A program made the translations under genes and the position numbers. Positions 34,703 through 43,376 of a DNA stretch of 64,000 nt are shown one piece after another; position 1 is the first letter of the stretch, and each line of letters starts with the position of its first letter. The notes under the pieces were generated by a model that was given only the letters and a program-made list of their open reading frames with translations, searched no databases and had not been told where the DNA came from. The stretch comes from Flavobacteriales bacterium (GTDB lineage: Bacteria > Bacteroidota > Bacteroidia > Flavobacteriales_F > PHOS-HE28), in NCBI GenBank assembly GCA_016715895.1, contig JADJXH010000003.1, positions 310,001 through 374,000 of the forward strand, written 5' to 3'.

Positions 34703-36585
34703 GGTGCGGCGGGTTTCACCGTCAGGCTGTTGCGCACGAGATTCCCGTTGTACTGCTGGATGGCGGCCTGCAGGCGCGTGAGCATGTCGAAGGCCACCAG
34801 CTCGCGCGGTTCGCCCAACGGCCCGGTGGTGTCCGCGCCGAGCGGGTCCACGCCCAGCAGGCGCTCGCCGTCGTAGTGCAGGATGAACCGGTCGCCCACG
34901 GCATGGTACACCTGGTTGCTGGCCATCACGGCATAGGGAGGACTGGCCGGGCGCAGGGCGCTGTGGCCGAAGCTGAAGAAGGGCTCGCGATGTCCGATGA
35001 GGTCCAGCACCGTGGGCAGGATGTCGATGTGCTGCGTCACCCGGTGCTGATCACGCGCCGGCAGGTGCGCGGGCATGTGGTAGAGCAGAGGCACCCAGTA
35101 GTCGATGGCCTTGCTGTACTGCTGGCCATTGCGGTCCAGGTCGGCCGTATGGTCGGCGGTGATCACGAACAGGGTGTTGGCGAACCAGGGCTTGGTGCGT
35201 GCCGTGTCGAAGAACCGGCGCAACGCCTCGTCGGTGTAGCGGAGCACGGGGTGGATCTTGTGGGTGCCCCCGCTGAACTGGGCGGCCAGGTCGGGCGGCA
35301 GCTCGTAGGGGTGATGGCTGCTGAGGGTGAAGACGCAGCTCATGAAGGGCTGCTGTTCCCGGCTCAGCTCCTCGGCGAAGTACTGCAGGAAGGGCGGGTC
35401 CCAGATGCCCCAATGGCCGTCGTAGTGCTCCTGCACGGGGTACTCGTTGCGGCCCACGTAGCGTTGGAACCCCGCGCTGCGGGCGAAGCCGTCGAAGCCC
35501 ATGGTGCCGTTGTTGCCGCCGTGGAAGAAGCTGGTGCGGTAACCTTCCGCGGCCAGGACCCCGGCCAGCGAGGTGAAGGGCTGCTGGGCATAGCTCGAGG
35601 TGATGAAGGCCTCATCCATCAGTTCGGGGATCGAGGCGAGCACGGCCGGGATGCCATCGATGCTGCGGCGCCCGTTGGCGTAGGCATGCGTCATGTTCAG
35701 GCTCTGGTCCATCAGCTCGTCGAGGAAGGGCATGTACCCCGGTCCGCCGCTGAGCCGTGCGCTGTACACCGCGCTGAAGCTCTCCAGCACGATCACCACC
35801 ACGTTGGGGCGCTGCGGGATGTGCCCGAGGGGATCGGCCGGGGCATCGAACCGGTGCGTCACGGGCCACAGCACATCGGCCTGCATCGGCGCCATGTAGG
35901 TCCGCTCCTGCACCGCGGGCTTCCCCAGCGTCATCAGCAGGGTGAAGGGTGTGTTGAGCACCACGGGGACATGGGTGGCGGGCGCGTACCAGGCCGCATC
36001 GATCACCTGCAGGGGGATGAGCTGCAGGCCCCCGCGGGAGGCCACCACGAGCGCGGCGACGGTCACGACGGCACCGGTGGCCCTTCGCCAGGGGCGCAGG
36101 GGAGATCCGGCATCGAGCCGGCCCGCCCATCGGTGCCCCCAGGCCAGCAGGGCCAGCAGCGCCAGGTAGATCAGCACGATATACCAGTAGTCGCGGGCGA
36201 AGGCCGGGGCCAGGTTGGCGGTGTCGCTGCCGGCGGTGAGGATGCGCAGGAAGTCGGCCGTACTGCGCTTGAGGCTGAACTTGTAGTACTCCAGATCGAC
36301 GCAGGCGAAGAAGAGGGCGATGGCGTTCACGCCCAGGTAGAGGCCGGTGAGCGCCTTCCGCCACGCGCCTTGCGGCCGGGGCACCGCCAGGCTCAGGAGC
36401 ACCCACAGGGCGTTCAGCCAGGCCAGCGCGCTGAGGTCGAACCGCAAGCCGCCCCAGTAGGCCGAGGCCGGCGCATCGGCGAACGACCCCGCGTTCAGCG
36501 CGACGAAGAGGACGCGGACCAGCGCGTACACCCCGAGCAGCAGCCCGGAACGCACCGCCAACACCAACAGGGGACCGCGTAGCAC
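34699..36585 (-). CDS. LtaS-like sulfatase-fold phosphoglycerol transferase
   Basis: 628 residues. Five hydrophobic segments fill roughly the first 200 residues; the rest is an alkaline-phosphatase/sulfatase fold with NVVVIVLESFSAVYS (metal-binding Glu and the following residues), a nucleophile region NGRRSIDGIPAVLAS (Ser/Thr near residue 320), SFFHGGNNGTMGFDGF and VITADHTADLD (metal Asp/His). Family members move phosphoglycerol from phosphatidylglycerol to polymers or glycans, leaving diacylglycerol. No ATG exists at a sensible place; GTG at 36585 is chosen because a TACTTTCG word (complement of 36590-36597) lies 4 bases upstream. Divergent from the E1 gene. Confidence 0.82.
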   Translation of the reverse strand: MLRGPLLVLAVRSGLLLGVYALVRVLFVALNAGSFADAPASAYWGGLRFDLSALAWLNALWVLLSLAVPRPQGAWRKALTGLYLGVNAIALFFACVDLEYYKFSLKRSTADFLRILTAGSDTANLAPAFARDYWYIVLIYLALLALLAWGHRWAGRLDAGSPLRPWRRATGAVVTVAALVVASRGGLQLIPLQVIDAAWYAPATHVPVVLNTPFTLLMTLGKPAVQERTYMAPMQADVLWPVTHRFDAPADPLGHIPQRPNVVVIVLESFSAVYSARLSGGPGYMPFLDELMDQSLNMTHAYANGRRSIDGIPAVLASIPELMDEAFITSSYAQQPFTSLAGVLAAEGYRTSFFHGGNNGTMGFDGFARSAGFQRYVGRNEYPVQEHYDGHWGIWDPPFLQYFAEELSREQQPFMSCVFTLSSHHPYELPPDLAAQFSGGTHKIHPVLRYTDEALRRFFDTARTKPWFANTLFVITADHTADLDRNGQQYSKAIDYWVPLLYHMPAHLPARDQHRVTQHIDILPTVLDLIGHREPFFSFGHSALRPASPPYAVMASNQVYHAVGDRFILHYDGERLLGVDPLGADTTGPLGEPRELVAFDMLTRLQAAIQQYNGNLVRNSLTVKPAAP

Positions 36586-36637
36586 CGCGCGAAAGTAACG
36601 GGGCGGCAGAGTGCAGGGCCCAAGGCACCGCCGGGGA

Positions 36638-36645
36638 TACCTTTG
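36638..36645 (+). promoter_or_regulatory. Perfect Bacteroidota -7 word (TACCTTTG) for the E1 gene
   Basis: TACCTTTG fits TAnnTTTG exactly and lies 43 bases before the dehydrogenase ATG, inside the 100-base gap between the divergent GTG of the LtaS-like gene and this gene. Confidence 0.5.
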
Positions 36646-36688
36646 GCCCGCCGGATCACGCGGGCCGCACGCCCGACCGGCGACTTCC

Positions 36689-38734
36689 ATGACGCCATTG
36701 ACCATCGAGGACCGCCAGCTGCGTTTCGAGCGCGGCACGCACGACGACGCCTTTCTGCTGGACACCTACACCAAGCTGGTGTACCCCCGCATCATTGAGG
36801 AGAAGATGCTGAGCCTGCTGCGGCAGGGCAAGATCAGCAAGTGGTTCAGCGGGATCGGCCAGGAGGCCATCGCCGTGGGGGCCGCCATGGCCCTGCGCGA
36901 CGACGAGTACATCCTGCCCATGCACCGAAACCTGGGCGTCTTCACCACGCGCGGCATGCCGTTCCGCAAGCTCTTCGCGCAGTGGCAGGGCAAGGCCACC
37001 GGCTACAGCAAGGGCCGCGAGCGCAGCTTCCACTTCGGAAGCAAGGAGCACAGGGTGGTGGGCATGATCAGCCACCTGGGCCCGCAGATGGGCATCGCCG
37101 ACGGCATTGCGCTGGCCCACAAGCTGCAGAAGGAGAGCCGCTGCACCATCGTTTTCACTGGTGATGGCGCCACCAGCGAGGGCGATTTCCACGAAAGCGT
37201 GAACGTGGCGGCGGTGTGGGACCTGCCGGTGCTCTTCATCATCGAGAACAACGGCTATGGGCTGAGCACGCCCAGCAGCGAGCAGTTCCGCATGAAGAGC
37301 TTCGTGGACAAGGCCATCGGGTATGGCATCGAAGGCGTGCAGATCGCCGGCAACAACATCCTGGAGGTCTACGACACCCTGGCGAAGCTGGCCGACAGCG
37401 TGCGCGAGAACCCGCGGCCCATCCTGGTGGAGTGCATCACCTTCCGCATGCGCGGCCACGAGGAGGCAAGCGGCACCAAGTACGTGCCCAAGGAGCTCTT
37501 CGAGGAATGGGGCAAAAAGGACCCTGTGGCCAACTACGAGGCGTGGCTGCTGAAGCACGGGGTGCTCACCATCGCCAAGCGGGACGAGATCCGCGCGCGG
37601 CTGAAGGAGGGCATCGAGGATGACCTGAAGCACGCGTTCGAGGAGCCGGAACCGGTGCCGAACGCGGAACAGGAACATGCGGATGTGTATGCGGACATGG
37701 ATCGGGGCCCCCGTAGCGTCGACCCACCGGGTCGACCTGCTGCGCTGCCAGCAGAACCCGCCACGTCCGGCGTGCCCGAGAAGCGCATGATCGACGCCAT
37801 CCAGGAAGGCCTGCGCCAGAGCATGGAGCGTCATCCCGGCTTGGTGCTGATGGGGCAGGACATCGCCGAGTACGGCGGCGCGTTCAAGATCACCGAGGGC
37901 TTCGTGGAACAGTTCGGCAAGGAGCGGGTGCGGAACACCCCGTTGTGCGAGAGCGCCATCCTCGGCGCGGCGCTGGGCCTCAGCATCAAGGGGATGAAGG
38001 CCATGATGGAGATGCAGTTCGCCGACTTCGTGAGCGAGGGCATCACCCAGATCTGCAACAACCTGGCGAAGATCCACTACCGCTGGGGCCAGAACGCCGA
38101 TGTGGTGGTGCGCATGCCCACCGGCGCGGGGGTGGGAGCGGGGCCCTTCCACAGCCAGAGCAACGAGATGTGGTTCGTGAAGACACCGGGCCTGAAGGTG
38201 GTGTACCCCAGCAACCCGTACGACGCCAAGGGCCTGCTGATGACGGCCTTCGACGACCCCAACCCGGTGATGTTCTTCGAGCACAAGGCCATGTACCGCA
38301 GCATCAACGGACCCGTGCCCGAGCAGCCCTACGGCATCCCCTTCGGGAAGGCGCGCGTGGTGCGCGAAGGGTCGGCACTCAGCCTCATCACCTACGGCAT
38401 GGGCGTGCATTGGGCCACCGATGTGCAGCGGGAGACCGGCATCGACATCGACATCATCGACCTGCGCACCTTGGTGCCGCTGGACGTGGAGACCATCCTG
38501 GCCAGCGTGAAGCGGACCGGCAAGGTGTTGCTGCTGCACGAGGACACGCTGACGGCCGGCTTTGGTGGGGAGCTGGCGGCCATCATCGCCGAGCACGCCT
38601 TCGAGCACCTGGATGCGCCGATCGTTCGGGTGGCCAGCTGGGATACGCCCGTGCCCTTCGCCATTCCGCTGGAGAACGGGTTCCTGCCGAAGGGAAGGTT
38701 GAAGGCGGCGGTGGAACGGCTGGCGGGGTACTGA
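36689..38734 (+). CDS. Fused E1 alpha/beta 2-oxoacid (pyruvate/branched-chain) dehydrogenase
   Basis: 681 residues. The N-terminal 330 are E1 alpha: a thiamine-diphosphate motif GDGATSEGDFHESVNVAAVWDLPVLFIIENNGYG near residue 155. After a linker (about 335-370) the E1 beta part starts RMIDAIQEGLRQSMERHPGLVLMGQDIAEYGGAFK and has the transketolase C-terminal domain. It decarboxylates 2-oxoacids and passes the acyl group to lipoyl-E2; no E2 or E3 is nearby. The linker contains an in-frame palindromic repeat (bases 37713-37739) that recurs at 46175-46201. Confidence 0.92.
   Translation: MTPLTIEDRQLRFERGTHDDAFLLDTYTKLVYPRIIEEKMLSLLRQGKISKWFSGIGQEAIAVGAAMALRDDEYILPMHRNLGVFTTRGMPFRKLFAQWQGKATGYSKGRERSFHFGSKEHRVVGMISHLGPQMGIADGIALAHKLQKESRCTIVFTGDGATSEGDFHESVNVAAVWDLPVLFIIENNGYGLSTPSSEQFRMKSFVDKAIGYGIEGVQIAGNNILEVYDTLAKLADSVRENPRPILVECITFRMRGHEEASGTKYVPKELFEEWGKKDPVANYEAWLLKHGVLTIAKRDEIRARLKEGIEDDLKHAFEEPEPVPNAEQEHADVYADMDRGPRSVDPPGRPAALPAEPATSGVPEKRMIDAIQEGLRQSMERHPGLVLMGQDIAEYGGAFKITEGFVEQFGKERVRNTPLCESAILGAALGLSIKGMKAMMEMQFADFVSEGITQICNNLAKIHYRWGQNADVVVRMPTGAGVGAGPFHSQSNEMWFVKTPGLKVVYPSNPYDAKGLLMTAFDDPNPVMFFEHKAMYRSINGPVPEQPYGIPFGKARVVREGSALSLITYGMGVHWATDVQRETGIDIDIIDLRTLVPLDVETILASVKRTGKVLLLHEDTLTAGFGGELAAIIAEHAFEHLDAPIVRVASWDTPVPFAIPLENGFLPKGRLKAAVERLAGY
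37713..37739 (+). repeat. 27-base palindromic repeat within the E1 linker
   Basis: An exact 27-base copy, in the opposite orientation, lies at 46175-46201. The core is GTCGACCC-acc-GGGTCGAC, an 8-bp perfect inverted repeat. Here it is translated in frame as part of the interdomain linker (S-V-D-P-P-G-R-P). Confidence 0.75.
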
Positions 38735-38738
38735 CCTA

Positions 38739-40721
38739 TCACTCCTTCACGAACGGCCAGGCGCGCACCGCCGTACCGGTCGACAGACGCAGCCAATACG
38801 TTCCCGGTCGCAGGGCCGACACATCGATCCCGTTCCGCTGGACCGTGGACCGCCCGACCTCACGGCCCAGGGCATCCAGGATGCGCAGCTCAGCACCGGC
38901 CCGCGACGCGTGATCGGCGACGAAAAGCCGGTCGGTCACCGGGTTCGGGTACAGCGGTGATGTGGTGGAGAACGCTTCAGCCAATCCCATGGGCATGGTG
39001 CCCTCCACCACGGTGAGGAGGGTGTCCGCCGCGGGCGTCGGGACCACGTCCACGATGCCGCTGGGCCAGCGCACCACCACCTGATCGACGACGGGGGAGG
39101 GGCCCAGGCCGAAATGGGCGTACAGGCTGCTCATGAACCGGGCGCCTTCGCCGCTGCGGATGTCGCGGATCTGCTGGCCCATCGACGTGTGCAGCTCCAC
39201 CCGCGCACCGATGCCGCTGCGGTTGCTCACCGTGCCCACGGTCCGCACGCGCAGCCAGTGGTTGGCCGTGCCGCTGCTGATCCAGACCACGTTGCCGTTG
39301 GTGAGGTCCAGGGCACCATCGTGGTTGAGGTCGCCCACGGCCTCGGGCTGAAGAACCCCGCCTTGAACGAACTGCAGGCCGCCGATGCCGTAGTGCACCC
39401 GCCCGCCGCCCAGGATGTCCAACCATCCGTCGTTGTTCAGGTCGTGCGTCACCCACTCGGTGCCGGTGGCGTGGAACACGTCCAGGCCGGAGCCCAGGAT
39501 GACGTTCGTGAAGGTGCCATCGCCGTTGTTGCGCAGCAGCAGGTGACGGAAGCTCCAGTTCGGGCTGCCGCTGGCGCCCACGAAGCCGTCCATGTCGCCG
39601 TCGTTGTCGAAGTCCCCCCAGGCGCTGCTGCGGGCATCATGGTCCTGCGTCACCACGGGGTCGTTCACAGGGGTCAGCACCAGACCGCCTTCGTTGTGGA
39701 GCAGCACATCCTCCTCCGCGCATCCGCTCTTGGTGCAGTACGCGTCCACCAGCCCGTCGTTGTCCAGGTCGGTCCACAGCACGGCCTTGTTGCCGCAGAC
39801 CGTGCCATAGGTCTGATTGACGAAGGCCAGGCCTCCATTGCCATCATTGTGCAGCACGAAGTTCAAGGCGAGGTCGCTGGTGACGAAGCCGTCCAGATGC
39901 CCATCCGCATCCACGTCCACCAGATTGTTGCGGTAGGTGGCCCCGCCGATGGTGAGCGCGGTGGGCAGGTAGCTGGTCCCGTTGGCATCGGCCATCAGCA
40001 CATGGAAGCTGCTCTGGGCCCCGGCATAGAACAGGTCGGGGTATCCGTTGTTGTCGATATCGCCCGCGGCCAGGCCTTGGGATGCGGGGTTGTTGATGAT
40101 CCCATGCGGGGTCGCCTGCGGCACGAACGAACCGTCCGCCTGCTGATGATGCACGGTCAGGCCGAAGACATCGGGCACCACGAGGTCGTCCCGACCATCC
40201 TCGTTCATGTCGACGACACCGGCGATGACGGCGGGGTCCGTGAGCGCGAAGCCGCTGAACGTGACCGCGTCCACCGGAGCGGAGGGATTGGCGAACTCGG
40301 AGAGCTCGAAGGCGCATCCCTGGCCGCCGTTGTTGTTCTCCACGATGATGCGGTAGGTGGTGCCCTGTTCCGCCCGGAAGCTGAAGGCCGAGGTGAGGTT
40401 GGGGCCCGAATTGTCGTCACCAGCGAAGCAGCCCAAGCCGCCGCACGGTCCGACGGCCACACTGACGCGGGTGTCCTGGTCGGGATACCCCTGGACGTGC
40501 GTGACGATGCGCACGTTGGTGTCCTGCGAGGCGGTATAGGCGTACCAGGCACTGGCGGAGGCCATCACGGCGTTCTCGGTGCAGACCATGGGGGCCGGTG
40601 TGCCGGTGATGGCCGGCACCACGTGGATGCCTGCGCTGATGGGGAGCGCGGAGGCGCAGTCGTTCTGTGCGGCCAGCACGGTGCTGAACGCCGCGGTGGA
40701 AAGGAGGAGCAGGTGGCGCAT
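38739..40721 (-). CDS. CRTAC1-like FG-GAP/VCBS repeat protein with ASPIC/UnbV domain and T9SS sorting domain
   Basis: 660 residues with a signal peptide (LLLLSTAAFSTVLAAQ). Calcium-binding FG-GAP/VCBS repeats with D-x-D/N-x-D-G loops (DMNEDGRDDLV, DIDNNGYPDLF, DVDADGHLDGF, DLDNDGLVDAY, DFDNDGDMDGF, DLNNDGWLDIL, DLNHDGALDLT) form a seven-bladed propeller-like array. An ASPIC/UnbV-type segment follows (GIGARVELHTSMGQQIRDIRSGEGARFMSSLYAHFGLG). The C-terminus, SPLYPNPVTDRLFVA...GTYWLRLS, is a type-A T9SS sorting domain. It is a surface or secreted protein, with calcium-dependent binding inferred. It ends 4 bases from the convergent E1 stop. Confidence 0.88.
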   Translation of the reverse strand: MRHLLLLSTAAFSTVLAAQNDCASALPISAGIHVVPAITGTPAPMVCTENAVMASASAWYAYTASQDTNVRIVTHVQGYPDQDTRVSVAVGPCGGLGCFAGDDNSGPNLTSAFSFRAEQGTTYRIIVENNNGGQGCAFELSEFANPSAPVDAVTFSGFALTDPAVIAGVVDMNEDGRDDLVVPDVFGLTVHHQQADGSFVPQATPHGIINNPASQGLAAGDIDNNGYPDLFYAGAQSSFHVLMADANGTSYLPTALTIGGATYRNNLVDVDADGHLDGFVTSDLALNFVLHNDGNGGLAFVNQTYGTVCGNKAVLWTDLDNDGLVDAYCTKSGCAEEDVLLHNEGGLVLTPVNDPVVTQDHDARSSAWGDFDNDGDMDGFVGASGSPNWSFRHLLLRNNGDGTFTNVILGSGLDVFHATGTEWVTHDLNNDGWLDILGGGRVHYGIGGLQFVQGGVLQPEAVGDLNHDGALDLTNGNVVWISSGTANHWLRVRTVGTVSNRSGIGARVELHTSMGQQIRDIRSGEGARFMSSLYAHFGLGPSPVVDQVVVRWPSGIVDVVPTPAADTLLTVVEGTMPMGLAEAFSTTSPLYPNPVTDRLFVADHASRAGAELRILDALGREVGRSTVQRNGIDVSALRPGTYWLRLSTGTAVRAWPFVKE

Positions 40722-40812
40722 GGGGTCTTCGGTGGAAGCATGACCCATGAGCGGGCCCGGCGGTTGTCCGGACCGGGGTGCGGAGCCCCATCTTTGCCCC
40801 ATCGCACCCATC

Positions 40813-40956
40813 ATGCCGCAGAAGAGCAGACAGAACCGCAACCGCAAGCGCAAGGCCACCCTGAAGCTGGTGAAGCGCATGATCGCCCGGGACGAGCAGG
40901 AAGAGGCCACGAAGCCGGCGCCGGCGGGGAAGGAGCCACACGGCAACGAGGCGTGA
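40813..40956 (+). CDS. Small, highly basic protein (47 aa)
   Basis: 47 residues, opening MPQKSRQNRNRKRKATLKLVKRMIARDEQEEA: a strongly basic N-terminal half, probably helical, then an Ala/Pro/Glu-rich tail. CATCTTTG (40789-40796) lies 16 bases before the ATG and a GC-rich hairpin follows the stop, so it has the layout of a real single-gene transcript. The composition suggests nucleic-acid or ribosome binding; no family is recognised. Confidence 0.5.
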   Translation: MPQKSRQNRNRKRKATLKLVKRMIARDEQEEATKPAPAGKEPHGNEA

Positions 40957-40963
40957 ACGGATG

Positions 40964-40982
40964 CCCGCCCCCAGCGGGCGGG
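40964..40982 (+). terminator. GC-rich hairpin after the small basic protein gene
   Basis: Stem CCCGCCC / GGGCGGG (7 bp, perfect) with loop ccagc, 7 bases after the stop, followed by ttgt. The U tract is short. Confidence 0.5.
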
Positions 40983-41140
40983 TTGTGCACAGGCGGTGGT
41001 GAACAAGCCGCTTCGGACGCGACAACGCTTGAAGGCCAAGCGGATAGCGCCATCCACTCCGTTCCTTCAAACGTGCCCTGTTGATGAACGCCGCCGTACC
41101 GCCCTTCGGATCGGGCGCAGCCGGCCTTCACTTTGGCACC

Positions 41141-41821
41141 ATGAGCTCGGCCGTGTTCGACATCCGCTGGAACAGGATCCTTCGTGCCCGCGAACAGGGG
41201 CAGGAGGAACTGACCGATTTCCTTGGCCCCCGGGCCGATCTGGGGCCCCTGGTGCGCCTGGGGCTCATCCGCCGCCGCGAGGTCAATGGCGAGTTCCAAC
41301 GGTACCACGGCTATGTGCCCACCCCGAAGGGCAGCGAGTACCTGCTCCACATCCCGGAGAAGGAACTGATCCTGGTGCGCCAGCAGCGCGGGGCGGCCCT
41401 GATGGCCGAACTGCGGAAGGACCCCGCCCCGGATGCGGTGTTCAAGCCCACCTATGCGGAGCCCACCCACGAGCAGTTCGAGCTGGTGCGACAGATGCGC
41501 GAGCAGGCCGGTCGCGATGTGTGGAAGGTGCAACGGGCCGATCACCTTCGCGACCGCTTGATGGAGGGCTACATGGACCTGCGCATGTTCACCAAGCGCA
41601 CCGGCATCGGTGAGGGGGTGTTGATGCGGCACATGCTGTGCACGCCCCGGAGCGAACGGGCGCACGACCGCGCGCTCCAGATCGAGATCACACCATCGGG
41701 CGCGCGGTTCCTGGCCGTGGCCGATCCGTGGGAGCTGCTGCTGGTGCGACCGGGCATGGAACTGCCGCTGTTCGAGCGCTGCGATCCGATGGCCGCGGCC
41801 TACCATTGTGCGCTCCCGTGA
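41141..41821 (+). CDS. Uncharacterised protein, possible winged-helix region, coupled to a flavin reductase
   Basis: 226 residues, no signal peptide or membrane segment. The stretch LVRLGLIRRREVNGEFQRYHGYVPTPKGSEYL (about residues 35-66) has the shape of a winged-helix recognition helix and wing ('G-L-I-x-R ... P-T-x-K-G'). The rest is alpha-helical with a hydrophobic end. The GTGA overlap of its stop with the next gene implies a joint function with the FNR-like reductase. A CACTTTGG word lies 4 bases before the ATG. No family name can be given. Confidence 0.55.
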   Translation: MSSAVFDIRWNRILRAREQGQEELTDFLGPRADLGPLVRLGLIRRREVNGEFQRYHGYVPTPKGSEYLLHIPEKELILVRQQRGAALMAELRKDPAPDAVFKPTYAEPTHEQFELVRQMREQAGRDVWKVQRADHLRDRLMEGYMDLRMFTKRTGIGEGVLMRHMLCTPRSERAHDRALQIEITPSGARFLAVADPWELLLVRPGMELPLFERCDPMAAAYHCALP

Positions 41822-42507
41822 GCGCGGGCGGGCCCTCCACCGATCGGCACCGGGTGGAGGTGCTGGGAGCGGTCTTCCTCAACCCCACGGTCAAACGGTT
41901 CACCCTGTCCCGACCCAAAGGGTTCATTTTCACCCCCGGCCAGGGCTGCATGGTGGCGGTCGACCGTGACGGCTGGCGCGACAAGCCCAGGCCCTTCACC
42001 TTCACGGCCCCGCCGGGCGCGCGGACGCTGGAGCTCATCGTCAAGATCTACGAGGCGCATCAGGGGGTCACCCGGCAGATGGGCACCTTGGGCAAGGGCG
42101 ACCACCTGCTGCTGGGCGAGGTCTTCGGCACCATCGCGTACAAGGGGCCGGGCGTCTTCTTCGCCGGGGGGGCGGGCATCACGCCGTTCCTGTCCATCCT
42201 GCGCCAGTTGCACCGGGCGAAGGCCCTGAAGGCGCACACGCTGGTATGGTCGAACCGAACGGCCGGGGATGTGTTCCTGGACGACGAGCTCGCGCGGATG
42301 CTGGGCCGGCAGTACCTGAAGACCTTCACCCGGGAGAACGTGATCGGCTTCCGCGACCGGCGCATCGACCGCGATGACCTCGTGGGCCTGATCAGGGACT
42401 TCGACCAGTGCTTCTACCTCTGCGGACCGGATCGTTTCGTGACCGACCTGAAGGCCATGCTGCTGGAGCTCGGCGCTGCGCCGGACAGCCTCGTGTTCGA
42501 GTCCTGA
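41818..42507 (+). CDS. FNR-like flavodoxin/ferredoxin reductase
   Basis: 229 residues from GTG at 41818. The FAD-binding FR-type barrel includes RPFTFTAPPG (flavin-binding R-x-[FY]-[ST]-type motif, about residues 60-69) and the NAD(P)-binding half begins GPGVFFAGGAGITPFLSILRQL near 113; CYLCGPDRFVTDLKAML-like text near the C-terminus is also standard. It transfers electrons between NAD(P)H and a small carrier. GTG is chosen because it overlaps the upstream stop (GTGA) and gives the correct N-terminus for the barrel; no ATG is available. Confidence 0.82.
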   Translation: MSAGGPSTDRHRVEVLGAVFLNPTVKRFTLSRPKGFIFTPGQGCMVAVDRDGWRDKPRPFTFTAPPGARTLELIVKIYEAHQGVTRQMGTLGKGDHLLLGEVFGTIAYKGPGVFFAGGAGITPFLSILRQLHRAKALKAHTLVWSNRTAGDVFLDDELARMLGRQYLKTFTRENVIGFRDRRIDRDDLVGLIRDFDQCFYLCGPDRFVTDLKAMLLELGAAPDSLVFES

Positions 42508-42576
42508 GCCCCGGTGTACACGGTGTGTTGTTCGTTGCTTGCGGGGGAAGGCCCGGTCCGGCGGTGGACGCACGGC

Positions 42577-42584
42577 TATGTTTG
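42577..42584 (+). promoter_or_regulatory. Perfect Bacteroidota -7 word (TATGTTTG) before the TylF-like gene
   Basis: Exact TAnnTTTG word, 38 bases upstream of the methyltransferase ATG and the only one in the 115-base gap after the reductase gene. Confidence 0.45.
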
Positions 42585-42622
42585 ACCGCGCCGATCCAGA
42601 TCACCGTCGGGCCCCACCACTC

Positions 42623-43372
42623 ATGAGCATGGACAACGCCTTCATCGCCACCACGTTCGACTGGGATCATCGCACACCGACCGCGTGGCAGTTGTTCATG
42701 AACAAGGCCTTCCGGAAACTCCACCTCCCGGTGCGGCTCACCCCGGCCCCGAGCGACATGGCCAATGTGGAGGCGCGGATGAACCTCTTTCATCTCTTGG
42801 ATCAGGTCATCGCCTACAAGGTTCCGGGCGACATCGTGGACCTGGGCTGCAATGCGGGGGACAGCACCATCGTGATGCAGAAGGTGGTGAGCGCGCTCGC
42901 GCCCGACCGGCAGGTGCATGCGTTCGACAGCTTCGAGGGCCTGCCCGAGGTGACAGGGACCGATGTGGCCGACGGGGTGTACGGCAAGGGGTATATGGCG
43001 GCTCCGCTCGACGTGTTCAAGCGCAAGTTCGATGCGCTCGGCCTGAGGCACCCGCACATCCACAAAGGCTGGTTCCAGGACACGGTACCGCAGCACCTGC
43101 CCGAGCGGATCGCCTTCGCCCTCATCGATGGTGACCTGTACGAGAGCACCAGGCACGTGCTGCCTCATGTGTATGCGCGCATGGCTCCGGGGGCCATCGG
43201 CATGATCGCCGTGTACTATGATGAGAAAGTCCTGGCCCGTCGCGGGCTGTCCGGAGGCTATCGCTCACCCGGCGTGAAACGCGCTTGCGACGAGTTCTTC
43301 GCCGACAAGCCGGAGAAGGTGCACGTGCTTTACGCGAACGAGTACTCGAACGGGTACTTCCGCAAGCGCTGA
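42623..43372 (+). CDS. TylF/MycF-like O-methyltransferase
   Basis: 249 residues. The SAM-binding region reads PGDIVDLGCNAGDSTIVMQKVV, followed by VHAFDSFEGLPEVTGTDVADG (the DSFEGLP motif of TylF/MycF enzymes) and FALIDGDLYESTRHVLPHVYARMAPGA, where the Asp pair would bind a metal. TylF-type enzymes methylate sugars on macrolides; relatives act on cell-surface glycans. The substrate is unknown and no glycan cluster is adjacent. Confidence 0.82.
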   Translation: MSMDNAFIATTFDWDHRTPTAWQLFMNKAFRKLHLPVRLTPAPSDMANVEARMNLFHLLDQVIAYKVPGDIVDLGCNAGDSTIVMQKVVSALAPDRQVHAFDSFEGLPEVTGTDVADGVYGKGYMAAPLDVFKRKFDALGLRHPHIHKGWFQDTVPQHLPERIAFALIDGDLYESTRHVLPHVYARMAPGAIGMIAVYYDEKVLARRGLSGGYRSPGVKRACDEFFADKPEKVHVLYANEYSNGYFRKR

Positions 43373-43376
43373 TCGC

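Noticed and set aside
36656..38608. 650-codon minus-strand ORF opposite the E1 gene
   Set aside because: Antisense shadow of a gene with clear thiamine-diphosphate motifs.
39114..41084. 656-codon plus-strand ORF opposite the CRTAC1-like gene
   Set aside because: Antisense shadow; the minus strand has the regular Asp-rich calcium loops and a sorting domain.
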